A stretch of 64,000 nt of DNA from Salisapilia sapeloensis (Eukaryota; Oomycota; Peronosporomycetes; Peronosporales; Salisapiliaceae). Each line of letters starts with the position of its first letter. The stretch's first letter is position 1. The notes beneath the pieces are model-generated. The model saw only the letters and a list, made by a program, of their open reading frames with translations. It was not told the origin of the DNA and did no database searches. Positions 9,704 through 21,100 of this stretch are shown here, piece after piece. The position numbers were made by a program, and so were the translations under genes. The stretch is taken from assembly GCA_023334545.1 (NCBI GenBank), contig JAADVB010000011.1, positions 1-64,000 on the forward strand, written 5' to 3'.

Positions 9704-12700
9704 TTAGACACGACGTCGATGCCACTCGCCTTCCTCCAACACCAGTTCGCTCGTAGGCCAGTACTTTGGCTCTAGCTTGAGGGTACACAGCCTATCCTTG
9801 CCCCCTAGATCCGTGTACTTGACACGAACAGAGTCATTCGTCTCCTTGGACTTGACCACATCTAGGAACTCGTCCACACTGTTCACCTTGACGCCATCAA
9901 TCTCCTTAATCCGACTCGTTGGCGGAGGACCGTAGCGAGCTGCTGGAGAGCCAGCGTACCGGCACGAGACGTAGATACCATCCTCTTGCGAGATACTACG
10001 TTGGACAGACACAGACAGAGGCGGCGGCTGGACGAGCAAGCCTTGCCAGAACACAATTCGATTCAGCTCCGTGCTCTCCAGACGTACTGTGTCCACTTCC
10101 ACCTCCTTCTGCTGTCCATCACGTACGATCGTAAGCTTCACTTGTGGCTTCTGCGATCTTTTCTCCACTTCTCTGAACGACGTCACGGGCTTCCCATCCA
10201 CTTCCACCAGAATATCGCCGTTCTGAAGTACCTTGGACGCATGGGAGCCACCCCACCTTCTCGCAACCGTCAAAATTGTACGACGATGCGCGCCTTCCTT
10301 CTCCAACAGGTCCGCCATCTCCTGTGAGACACCGAGCTCTCGTCCTTTAGCCAATGCGATCTGCTCAAAGTCGACGCCAATGTCCCACAGCTCTGGGTTC
10401 TTGCCATCGATCAACGGTCTCGCGCTTTCCATGACAAGATCGATGGGGATGCCACGCGTAAATTCTACATCGGCCTTGCTTCCACGTCGATTCTGCTGAT
10501 AGGAGAAGGAACCCCAGAACGCCTGGACATCTCCATCGTCATTTGAAACGACGCCTCCGTCCGTACGAATGACGTCTTGGAGAGCAACCATCTCGAGATT
10601 GTGCTCTTGGTAGCGTGGAGGAGACGGAGGTGGGAGGTGCAGCCACTTAACTCCCGACACGATCGTCTGACGAGATACGAGGTCTGCGTCACCGTTGCGT
10701 CCAGCATTGCTACTGACGAGACCTACGAGCCATGCCGGATCCGACGGTTTGATCGGAATGTCCGAGACGCTACAACTCTCGACTGGTGTCGTGCCGATCT
10801 GCTGTGGATCGTACTGGACGATGGCAAAATTGTGCACTGGATGGACGAAGATGACATGCGCAGGGACGACGATGGTGGATGCAAAGGTGACCATGGCATC
10901 TCCCAGACTATCCGTCACAGTGTTCCTGTCGACGACCACGAGACCCTTGTCGGCGTTTACGATGAGACCTGTACCTCGGTAATTTGATGTGCTAAGACTA
11001 TTGACACTAAACGGTCGATCAAAGTCGACGGTGACAAGCGACTTGGCGAGTTTTGCTTCCACTGGGTTCTTCCCAGGAAGCATGGACGTCGAACCGATGA
11101 CCTCCTTCTTCCCATCTGCATCAAAAGGAGGGTCATGCGTCGTACAGTGCCATACTCCGAGCTTATCGTCTCGCTCGTACGAGTTAAAAGGAAACCAGCG
11201 ACGGTCTACGTGTACTACCTCTACCTTCTCCGATTTATCACGTAAATTCGAGAGCTTTAGGACGACACGTTGGCCATCTACACACTTGGAAAAGACCTTT
11301 TCCAGCGTTTCCAAGTCTGGTGTCGGTTCTCCATTGACAGATCGGATGATAGCTCCTCGATGCACGCGAGATCGTTGTAAAAAGTACCCTGCATCCGCTA
11401 CGTACGGCGCTCCAGGTGCCATGGCCGAGTTCCGTGCTTGCTGATACGACAGCGGGTTGATGACAGCACCTCCGATCTCGAGGAACTTGGACGGCGTGAT
11501 GGCATGGAGATCTTGTACCTGGATCGTATGCTCCATGACTTCTCCAGCTCGTTCGATTTGGATCTGAATTTCCTTGTCTACATGCGCATCCAATATCGAT
11601 TCCAACGTCACGAAACTAGTCAAGAGCTGACCATTCACACGCACAAGGACATCCCCAGGCTCCAATTTATCACTACAAGGACCTTTTGGAATCGTTTCAT
11701 TCACTACGAGCATACCGGTGTCATTTGGAGAGGTGGATCGAACGAGTTTTTCCGTTTCGGACGACACACCAAGACGCCTGAGCTCGTCAAATGGTTTGTA
11801 CTGGAAAATCGTCTGGATCGTACCGCGTGACACGAGTTCGTCCTTTTGAATGAGCTCCAACGCACGTTGAACACGGTCTAAAGGTAGATAGAAGGACGCA
11901 GAGGTGCCGATTTTCCCGCCTGCATTCAAAGCAATGGCTTCTCCGTCGCTATTGAGCACAGGAGAGCCAGAGCTACCGCCAGTCGTACCAGAGGATGCTT
12001 GTAGATAGAACGTGTTAAAGTCGTTGTAGTTGTTGCCGCCATAGTTTGGAGCGTCTCGGTCGAGACGAGCGAGCGTTCCACTGGCAATCGCCAGCTTTTC
12101 CGCTGCGTCATTCCCGACGACACGGATGTCGGTCCCGATCACGGCCTTTGCTGGAGCTAGCGGAAGAGATGGGACGGACATGTGCTTGACGTCTTTGGGA
12201 TCGAATTGGAAGAAGCCAAAGTCGTGTACTGGATCTCGGTAGATGGGAATCACACGCACTTCTTCATTGTTCTGAAAGACGGCTTCCGCGTCAATCGGAC
12301 CTGGACCAACGACATGACGGTTTGTCAGGATGATGCCTCGCTCTGCATCCACGACAAAGCCTGTAGCAGACGCATTCCCTGGCGATTCGGTGTCAAAGCA
12401 TTTCGGTGAATTCAGCTTCAAAGAAACGATTGCTGGCACGACGTTTTCCAAAGTAGTTTTCCAGTCTGCTGACGGACTTGTTCCTTGCTGCTTGGGTTCA
12501 GCAGCAAGCAATTCTGCTGCCAGACGCTCTTTTAATTGTTGCTCTATTCGAGTTGTTATTGTATATGTATAGAATACGATGAAATGTACGTGCATGTACC
12601 TTGCTCAGCTTCTTTCTGCTTTTCTTTCTTCGCTTCAGATCGTTTTCGCTGCTTTGAAGAGACGAAATACGCCAGAGCAGACGCACCGACGACAGCCACG

Positions 12701-12996
12701 GTTGCCGCTGCCACCTCTGTTAGAGCATAATCGTCAGCTCATATGTATATGGAAGTTTAACGATGCAAGGAAGGATTACTCTGCTGCTGTTTAAACTCAG
12801 CTAGAGTCGGAGTAGATGAAGAAGACGATGAATTCGTTGCAAAGGATCGCTGCAGAGCCCCTTGTCCGACCAGTGCGGCACGACGAGAGAGAGGTACGGA
12901 ACCTCTGTTCAATAGTTGGGTCTGGAGAGAGGAAGCAAGTCCATGCCGTTTCATGGAAGCACGCGCATGGCGCCCAGCGCGAGAAGCAGCCCACAT
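9704..12996 (-). CDS. Tandem HtrA/DEG7 (NMA111)-like serine protease, mitochondrial anchor
   Basis: Three exons (12996-12780, 12716-12600, 12543-9704) join in frame to about 1057 aa; introns are 63 and 56 nt. Exon 1 encodes an Arg/Ser/Ala-rich presequence ending QRSFATN, typical of mitochondrial targeting. Exon 2 gives a single hydrophobic helix (AAATVAVVGASALAYFV) and a charged linker. Exon 3 begins a trypsin-like domain with triad His187 (LTNRHVV), Asp219 (VHDFGFF) and Ser303 (GGSSGSPV), then two PDZ domains. A second protease-like domain (from about residue 660) has VVDRNTV where the His should be, so it looks inactive, and two more PDZ-like units follow. This is the NMA111/DEG7 tandem layout. 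Inner-membrane quality control facing the intermembrane space is inference from the N-terminus. Confidence 0.88.
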
Positions 12997-13733
12997 ACTG
13001 TCCGCTCAAGATGAAGCTGAAGTGGCAAAAATGTGAGGTCGGCTTTTTGTCCAATTAGAAATGATGACAGCAGGAGGATTGTCGTCGCGGGTAACGTTCG
13101 AGCAACATTAAGGACACGTTTTCGTCACACAAAGTTTCCGGTAACGCAGGTACATTTATGATCTTCTAGCTATGGTGGATACCATACAGTGCTTTCTACA
13201 ACGATCGATTAATACGTTTAGTGAGCGTTTGATTCAGGAAAGGTTTCTAATGTCAAAAATTTATATGGGCACGGGCTGAGTTTGCGACTTTATGTATCCA
13301 GACTATCTATTGTGACCACGTTGAGCGCATCAAAGTATGCTGCATTCTATAGTAAACAACAAAGCTTTGTTGACTGAGCAAAAGCTCAGGATCAACAAAG
13401 TAGTCAAGTCCAGGACAAAAACCACTTGAAGTTCGTCTTTAGCTACGGGTAATACTTTATCGCTGCGGATATGACTGTATCGCCATAGATCATCGAGATA
13501 TTACATTGAAGTTGACTCATTTGATGCTGCATTTCAACTTCAGCAGTCATCAAGGCAGTTGATCAAGGACTAAATTTACCGACTTATCAGGCCCCGTTCT
13601 ACTTTTTAAAAACCGTTCCTACAAAATGCCACACCCGACATATTTCGATCAAGACCACGGTGTAAAATGAGATCGTACATAGTTTGTTCCAGTCAAAGTG
13701 ACAGCCAGACTTTATATCATTTTCCTACGCAAC
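12997..13733. promoter_or_regulatory. Divergent promoter region, HtrA-like / fluoride exporter
   Basis: Spacer of 737 bp between the starts of two genes transcribed away from each other, so both promoters lie here. No plausible coding frame. The only distinct structure is the palindrome and hairpin cluster at 13357-13400, described separately. The rest is unremarkable AT-rich sequence. Confidence 0.5.
13357..13400. repeat. Palindrome plus hairpin (three CAACAAAG units)
   Basis: Positions 13357-13372 are a perfect 16 bp palindrome, CAACAAAGCTTTGTTG. Its right half (13365-13372) is also the start of a second inverted repeat: 13365-13379 pairs with 13384-13400 across an AAAA loop, with a 2-nt GA bulge. 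The unit CAACAAAG thus occurs three times (plus, minus, plus) in 44 bp. It could be a regulator site, a cruciform, or a relic of a miniature inverted-repeat element. Confidence 0.7.
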
Positions 13734-14924
13734 ATGCTGAGAGCGGGTACTTCAGCGAATCCAAGCGATCTAAGCGGTGCCGAGGAAGAAAAGGAACTAG
13801 AGGTTGCTCGCAATAGGGACTCTGAGAGTCGCGAGAAGGATGAATTGAGCAAAGAGGTGGAAACATCGCATGGACAGCTTTTGTGGCTCCTTTTGTATGC
13901 AGCCACTGCAGAGTGCATCACAACTTGCTTTGTGCCTGTGTGGACTAGTGGTCTCGTGCGGCTCAATGTGAGTGCTACAGCCTTGAATATCATCGGAGGT
14001 TTGATTGAGGGACTACTGGAAGGGTATCTGGTGGGTAGACCAAAGTTAGGCATGCTGCCTCCACTCGCAGCATATTTCCGAGCCTCCTTCCTTGGGTAAG
14101 TTTCATACCAAAGTCATCGTGATGTGTGACTGATACAATTTGTACAGTGTATTCACATCGTTCCCGTTCATGGTGGATCACGCAGGTGATCTAAGCGCCC
14201 ATGGCTTCCTATATGGATCTGGATACATGCTATTCACCATCTCGGCATCTTGTGTTGCATTCTTGATTGGAAGAGCGATGATACCAGCAGCACTTTCGTC
14301 CTCAGCAGTCGTCAAAGTTGTCAATACCTCGACATGGCAGCACTCTCCCTCACTGTCAGCCTACCTCATCTTCTTTGTGGCTGCCACGACACTCACCGCT
14401 GCCTTTGGTCCTCGTGGCTTCGTCCGGTACACGACGATTTACCAGCATTTGTTATGGTGTATACTAAAAGCTATGCTAGTGATCCGACCGATCCGCAATT
14501 CATAGGTCCATTGCAGGTGGCAGACGGCGAAGAACTAGTTCTAGGCATGTTCATGTCCTGCAGCGCAGTGCTTGTCGGCGCTTACATTTCCACTTACTTT
14601 CCCAACTATCCTCGTTTGTCGGATAATAACTTGCTTGCAAGTGTCGACTGGGGATGTCTAGTCTGCAATGCCATCTCGTGTCTCCTCGTGACACTAGCAT
14701 ACGGCTTCAGCCAGCTCCCACCCGCTGCACTCACACAGAACTTGCTCGTGCAAAAGTTCGTATCATCCTTCTGCGGCTCTTTATCATCTTTCAACGGCGT
14801 CATTGCAGTCGTCATGAAGCTATGGACTTCGGGTCACCGCCAAGCAGCGCTCATCAACCTCAACGTGCACATCCTGACCGGCCTCCTCTTCATCCCCTAC
14901 CTCCTGAAGAAGACATTACCATAG
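13734..14924 (+). CDS. FEX: FEX/CrcB-type fluoride exporter, two-domain
   Basis: Polytopic membrane protein of 361 aa from three exons: 13734-14095, 14148-14426 and 14480-14924, with introns of 52 and 53 nt (the second with a tactaa branch site). Eukaryotic FEX proteins carry two fused CrcB units that exclude fluoride from the cytosol, and both are visible. Unit 1 has LNIIGGLIEGLLEGYLVG, then FRASFLGVFTSFPFMV. Unit 2 has CNAISCLLVTLAYGF, then FVSSFCGSLSSFNGVIAVV. The Gly-x-x-Thr/Ser-Ser/Thr-Phe motifs and the Asn residues match the CrcB pore signature. The N-terminal 45 residues are charged and cytosolic-like. The ATG at 13734 is the first in frame. Length matches yeast FEX (about 375 aa). 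Fluoride specificity is inferred from family motifs only. Confidence 0.72.
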
Positions 14925-15125
14925 CAAAACATCATACAAAATCGAGGTTCTCGATGGTCGTCAATTTTTTACAACTTCAAAGTAAAAGACCTGTCTTAAT
15001 TCATCCAATCATATCTGTTAAGAAGCTATTTTCTGTCCGAATACATGTCGCAAAACGTCTCGTAGCTGGCTCCAGTCACAAGCGATCGAGACAACAAAGT
15101 CGAAAAGCACCGAAAGGATCGAAAA

Positions 15126-16085
15126 ATGACGACACGCGTATACGTTGGCAATCTGCCCATGGACATTCGTACTCGGGAAGTCGAGGATATCTTCCACAAG
15201 GTACTTAATCTCTACACTTCTTGATTCTACCAGAAACTCATATTTCGTCATTAGTACGGTCCGATTCGTGACATTGATGTCAAATTCCCATCTCGTCCGC
15301 CTGCCTTTGCGTTTGTGGACTTTGAAGACTCGCGGGATGCGGACGATGCCATCGACGGACGCGACGGATACGAGTTTGACGGACGTCGTCTCCGTGTCGA
15401 AGCCGCTAATGCCGGTCGTCGACGTGGCGCTGGAAAATTCGGACGTAACGTCCGTGGTACGGGCGAGTACTGCGTGGAAATCTCCAACTTGCCTGAGCGA
15501 GCTTCGTGGCAAGACGTCAAGGACTACATGCGCAAGGCCGGCGATGTGCTTTTCGCTGAAGTAGATGGACGTGGACGCGGTATGTGCGAGTACTCGAGCA
15601 AGGAGGACATGCGGTACGCGATTGAAAAGCTCGATGACACCGAATTCAAGGGCCGCAACGACCGAGCTTTCATCCGTGTGCGTGAAGCCAAGGGCGGCGA
15701 CAAGGGACGCAGCCGCAGTCGCTCCAAGTCGCGCAGCCGAGAGAAGAAGAAGGATCGCAGCCGCTCGCGTAGCCGATCCAAGAGCCGTTCGCGCAGCCGT
15801 AGCCGCAGTCGCTCCAAGAGCCCTCGTGACGAGAAGGACGAGAAGGATGAGAAGGATGGGCGTGACGACCGCGACAACCACGACGACAAGGACGAGCAGG
15901 AGGACAAGGAAGACAAGGACTACAAGGAGGAGACGGCTGAGAAGGAAGAAAAGGACGTTGAAATGAAGGAGGACAAGTCGCCTGAAGACAAGTCAGCGGA
16001 AGTCGTGGAAGCCGAGGCCGACAAGGAGAAGGAGAGCGAGGAGAAGAGCGAGGAGCCGCAGGAGACCAAGGAAGAGGAGAACTAG
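15126..16085 (+). CDS. SR splicing factor, SRSF1 (SF2/ASF)-like
   Basis: Nuclear serine/arginine-rich pre-mRNA splicing factor of 301 aa from two exons (15126-15200, 15255-16085; 54 nt intron). RRM1 opens RVYVGNLP (RNP2) and has FAFVDFED (RNP1). RRM2 is the pseudo-RRM class with the hallmark SWQDVKD heptapeptide (about residue 118), as in SRSF1. Residues about 180-235 are an RS domain of RS and SR dipeptides, the target of SR kinases. The last 65 residues switch to a Lys/Glu/Asp-rich tail (EEKEEKD..., [12 protein letters not shown]), which SRSF1 of animals lacks. Codons in the RS region are GC-rich relative to neighbours, as expected for Arg/Ser repeats. Convergent with UAP1. Confidence 0.92.
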
Positions 16086-16411
16086 AAGACGTTGGCAGTG
16101 TCAGGCAGCGAGGACGACTCGATTGGAGTATCTTTATGTCGCTGCTCACCTGTTTCTCATTTGACGCTCTTTTGATTTGATTTTCCTCTGTTATGGGCCG
16201 AGAAAGCTAAGAAAGATAATAAGCGGACGGAACAATGCCGATCGGACCTTGCGATCCCCTTGATTTGACACCAGCCAACGTTGCGATGCGAATGATGCGA
16301 GCCGATTGCCGATTTTCTCTCTCTCTTTCTCTCTCTTTTTCTCTCTTCGTCCCAATCAGACTAATCAAGGACTGCAACATGGTCCTGGGCAACACAATAG
16401 AATGCCTCTTT
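16086..16411. other. Tail-to-tail gap with pyrimidine tract
   Basis: Gap of 326 bp between the 3' ends of the SR-protein gene and UAP1. It holds a low-complexity TC tract at about 16315-16350 (repeated ctctctttctctctct units) and is otherwise without coding potential. Both 3' UTRs must lie here. Confidence 0.5.
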
Positions 16412-17997
16412 TTATTCATTCAGCACGATCGTAAGTCTCGGCGCTTCCTCTTGCAGACGAACCACGCGGTCTTGCAGTCCTTCGCCATTGTACGACACGA
16501 GCGGAGAGATTTCGATTGTTGCGTTAGCAATGTACTTGGTCTTGAACTTTTCTACGCTGTCGGCTGCAGCCGCTTGAACCAGCCACTCTTTTGCCTCAGA
16601 TACGAGCATCGCTCGTGCAGTCTCTGGAGAGTCACTCGCACTACCGACAGGGTTCTTTACAGGAGCAAACTCACTCTCTCGAGGCACGCCCAGCACTGCC
16701 ATGCGCTTCGACAATGGGAAGACGTCAAAGATAAAGCTCTCTAGCTTGACACCTGTGTTCTCCGAAGGCGTCATAGTGTTTCCATCGGCATCAGCGATCG
16801 GAATTTTCTTCTTGGCGACGTGCAGTTGGAGACTGAGGTTGGGCAGCACTGTGTTCTGGAGAAAGTCGAGCGTGTAGAAGTGGTTGCAAATGTTTGCTGC
16901 GCCAAATATGAGTTCACCGTTTTCGTCTCGACGTGCACAGTGCTCGGCATCCATCTCCGAGTACTCGACAACACAGAACTTTCCATTCTTCTTCGCGACT
17001 ACACCCACGCGTTCCTCTGCATGTGCCTTCCAGACGACCTTATTTCCACAATCTGCGTCCTGATCAATGCAGTAGCCTAGGAAGATCGGATCGGCAGCTT
17101 TGCATAATGCATTGTCGACGGAAAACGCGTGGAGGTAGCGTACTCCTTTGGACTGCAACGATGCGAGAGCACCCGACTTTTCGAGCGCTCGGTACACGCC
17201 GCCATTGCCATCGGATGCAGTCGCGAGCTTGTGAGAGTTTTCCAGCATGAGCTTGCCTGTCGTTGTGAAGCAAGGAAGTGTACCTTGCGGAAAGAAGCGG
17301 ATCTGGTCCTCGTGAAGACCAAAGTAGTCGTGGGAAGCAAAGTATCCGACTGTCTCGTCATGGTTCATGGGACTCGTCATGACGAGTACTTGGATCTGAG
17401 CTTGTGTAGAGGGTGTGCTGGCGAGACGCTGTAGCTTTACAATTCGTTCCATGAATAGTTGGAAGAGGGATTTGTGCGACGGAAGACCGATGTCGTACAT
17501 GCCCTTTGGTCCGGGATAGCCTAGACGAGTACCTTGACCTCCTGATAGAATGAGTGCCGCAACATATCCTCTGCGAATCGCATCTAGTCCTAACTCTTCC
17601 CATCGGTTCCTGTCGGAATTTGCGCTCTTGTCGAGGAGAGCGTACTCGTCCAAAGGATCGATCGAGGCGCTCGTGGTGTCTGCTGACGGCTTCATGGACG
17701 CTTCAAAGATCGATTCGAGATAGTCCAAATCCAAATCCTCTAGCTGTAGGCATAGAGAATAAAACGCTGTTCAAATCAAATAGTTGGCTGGACGCACCTG
17801 CGTGGCGAGCGTTTGTGACTCCTCGTCCGACAGCTTCCCTGCCTCATAGAACTATCACAAAGTTCATCAGTTTCCATGTCGATCAAATACCAGCAATCAT
17901 CTATTAGTTTGTGTTTTTATTGAAAGAAAGGAGCTACCTGGAGGACATGATCTTGCTTATGTGCACGTAGCTCCTCCGTCAGCTTACTCGAGATCAT
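16412..17997 (-). CDS. UAP1: UDP-N-acetylglucosamine pyrophosphorylase
   Basis: Cytosolic enzyme making UDP-GlcNAc from UTP and GlcNAc-1-phosphate, the precursor for chitin, N-glycans and GPI anchors. Three exons (17997-17938, 17851-17798, 17743-16412) give 481 aa in phase; introns are 86 and 54 nt. The two short exons supply the family N-terminus LRAHKQDHVLQFYEAGKLSDEES. The nucleotide-binding signature LSGGQGTRLG is at about 104-113, followed by PKGMYDIGLPSHKSLFQ. Other family blocks are MTSPMNHDETVGYF, FPQGTLPC, GNGGVYRAL and FIFDVFPLS. The start is the ATG complementary to 17995-17997. It shares a 190 bp head-to-head promoter with the SNF2 gene. Confidence 0.95.
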
Positions 17998-18187
17998 CGT
18001 GATGTCGTTTGTGTCATGGATGCCATGCGTTCCATAAATATAGCATCAATACATCACCAAATAAAAGCAGCAGTACGGTAGTAGGTCCACCCAAAGCATT
18101 TGCGTAGTCTTTGCACTTGGTAGTCGACATACTCGGCCGTCGGACGATTTACAGCTTCCATTTGCCCATCTTCAAGTCCCAGTTGCT

Positions 18188-21100
18188 ATGCCTAGTACGA
18201 TTGAAGTACTGGCACCAATTTATCCCGATGTCGTTCGTGGTCAAAGTGTCTTTCCAGCAGTCTTCCCAGTCGATTTTCAAGTCGAGGCTGTAGAAGGGCC
18301 TACGAAGCATAAAGTGCTCGTGACATTTCCGAGAGGTCAAGACAAGCCAAAGAAAAAGAGCTATACGTGTGTGAATCCAGAAGCCCATTTGAAAAGCACT
18401 AGATGCTATGGACGTAGACTTCTCGTCGATCTAATTAAGCTACAGGATGCAAGCGTCTTTACTTTCCGAGCCACCTATGTCGTCATGGATACTACAAGAC
18501 AGCATAATACTACACAGTTGGGATCTTCTAAGTATACAGAAAAACTCGCATTGTTTCGGTTGCAATTAGACCTCGACCCCTCCGTCAATGATCGAGATAC
18601 GCGTAGTCTTCATTCGAACGTTTCTAGTCACCACGTACTATTATCTCATCTACAGTACGCTATCGGTGGAGAAGAGCATCGGCAAGTAGCGATAAAGAAG
18701 AACCGGCTACTTGAGCTTCGACAGGAGGGGATACACAATCCGTGCCATGTCGTTGGCTGTCATGTGCATCACACGGATGCAGTCTCCAAGTCAGACCATC
18801 CACTACTAAAAACAGGAAAGCTGCGACTAGCAGAGGTCTTTTTGAGTCTGGAAAAAGCGAATGAGAGCTCTCAAATGGCTATTCGAGAGGATCGAAACTA
18901 CCCCGTGCGGAACGATTCCGGCCAAAAGATACTGACAGATCTACCGGTTGTTGCCCTGCACAACATCCTACGGATGCTCCAACCTCGCCAACTCGCTGCC
19001 ATGAGTGCCGTGTGCTCTACTTTTCAGCACATCTCGTATGAAGTCGTACCAGGTCTTAAACTCGTTCTCTTCCCACATCAACAGCGTGCTTTAAAGTGGC
19101 TCATGCAGCGTGAATCTCCCAGTCTTGATCGTTTGCAGTCACTGCCGCATCCGTACGTGTATCCGAGCGATAATCATCAGTCTGGATGGCACAAAAGCAT
19201 CGATCTTGTGGACAAGAGACTTAGTGACCATCCGACACCAGCAGCGAAAGAGTTTCGAGGTGGTCTATTCTGTGATGAGCCTGGACTAGGTAAGACGATC
19301 ACGATGCTTGCACTTATTCTACGGACGAAAGGCTTGAAAGCAAAGACGAGTAACATGGAGCGTTCTCATGACATCGACCATACGCACACACGTATGCTTC
19401 GAAATAGTAGCAATCGTGGTCGAGAGGTCAACCTCGACCATCTACATCAGTGCAAGTCGACACTGATCATCGTTCCAGATCCACTTCTTGACCACTGGGA
19501 GTACCAGATGAATGAACACATCCTTCCGTCGTCCCTCACCATGTTCTTCGATCATGGTGGAGAGATTCCAGAACCGGATAAACTCGTAGATTACGACGTC
19601 GTCGTCACGGTTTTCTCTCGTCTGAATAAAGAATGGAAGTTCCGACGACCGAGCTCGGCACTGGAGATGAATGCACCAGAACGATACGGCTTTGAAGGAG
19701 CGAAGAGATACATTAATGGCGAAGTAAGCAGTGGTACGTCACCTTTACTGATGTTGCATTGGGCTCGCGTCATTGTCGATGAAGGCCATAAACTCGGTGG
19801 GACGCATCCGAATGATCAGATGCGCATGGCCCGACTGTTATATGCCGAGAGACGATGGGTCATGACTGGTACGCCGACACCCAACACGTTGGTGTCGCAA
19901 GATCTAACGCACATGCATGGGCTACTTGTCTTCTTACGTGATCGTCCATATGGTGATACCGACGGGAAAGCGTGGCGTAAGGCGATTGCGAACCCGTTTG
20001 AAGAGAACGAACCTGATGCCTTCCATCGCGTCCAGCAAGTGCTCGATCGAGTCATGCTCCGCCACACGAAAGAGTCGATTCGTCACTTGCTACCTTCTGT
20101 CGTACGTCGGATTGTCCTGATCGATCCGACGCCCACCGAGCATAAGCACTACAACACCATCGCCGGTGTCGTGCGTTTAAATCTTGTCTTAGCGAATATG
20201 GATCCAAAGAAACCTGGCATCAAGCATCCCGACAGTCTCCTTAATCCGATCAACCGAACGCATGCGATACAGGTGCTACGTAACCTCCGTTTCGCTTGCT
20301 GTGGAGGATACACACTTGTTGCGTACTTTAAAAACTCTTCTTCATTTGAGGAAGCTGTACGAGACTTTTACAAGTACGGCATGGAAGAGCCGAGCATCAT
20401 CAAGATGCGACGATACATGACTCACGTCTTGGGGGATAACGAGACGCCGTGTGAAAAGTGCGGGCGTGACTTTAAACTGCTACTTGTATTCATCTGTGGA
20501 CACCTCGTCTGTCCGGACTGTACGTGGGACCACTTTACTCAAAGTGGAAGTGCCTGCTGTGTCTGTCTTGAGCCATTTGACCCAGAAGTCGTGCAGAAGA
20601 TCCAGCCTGGCTTTGAGTATCAAGTCAAGGCCGAGACGAGTGGAAGTGGGACACAGCCACAGCAACAGCCTCAGCTGCCTCCACAAGGGCAGCAGGCAGG
20701 TAATAACAGGCCAGCGACCGGTCAGGTGCAGCCGAGAAGACAGTTAGACTTTACGCGAGACATTGACTACATCCAGGCAAGCAAACCTTTCTACGCCATC
20801 CAACGTGTACGTGAGTTGAAGAAGGAGTTCAAAAACCGACGTGGCCATGCAGGAGAGCGTACGTACTTTACCCAGCACGACCGATCTGATCGCCCGTTGA
20901 AGATCATCCTGTACTCGGATATGAAGGATCATATCTGGCATGCATACGTTGCTTTTAAGCAGCATGACATCAAGGTCGCACCGTACATGACTGGTATTCG
21001 TCCAGCGAAACGAGCCAAAGCGTTGGAAGAGTTCCGACATGATGATGATATGAATGTACTCTTGCTCACCGAGTACGGATCGCACGGTCTCGATCTGTCG

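Noticed and set aside
15018-15881. Long - strand frame opposite the SR-protein gene
   Set aside because: It is a shadow of the Arg/Ser repeats; the + strand has clear RRM domains and a matching intron.
16315-16350. TC tract as a functional element
   Set aside because: Simple low-complexity sequence in a tail-to-tail gap; no reason to assign a function.
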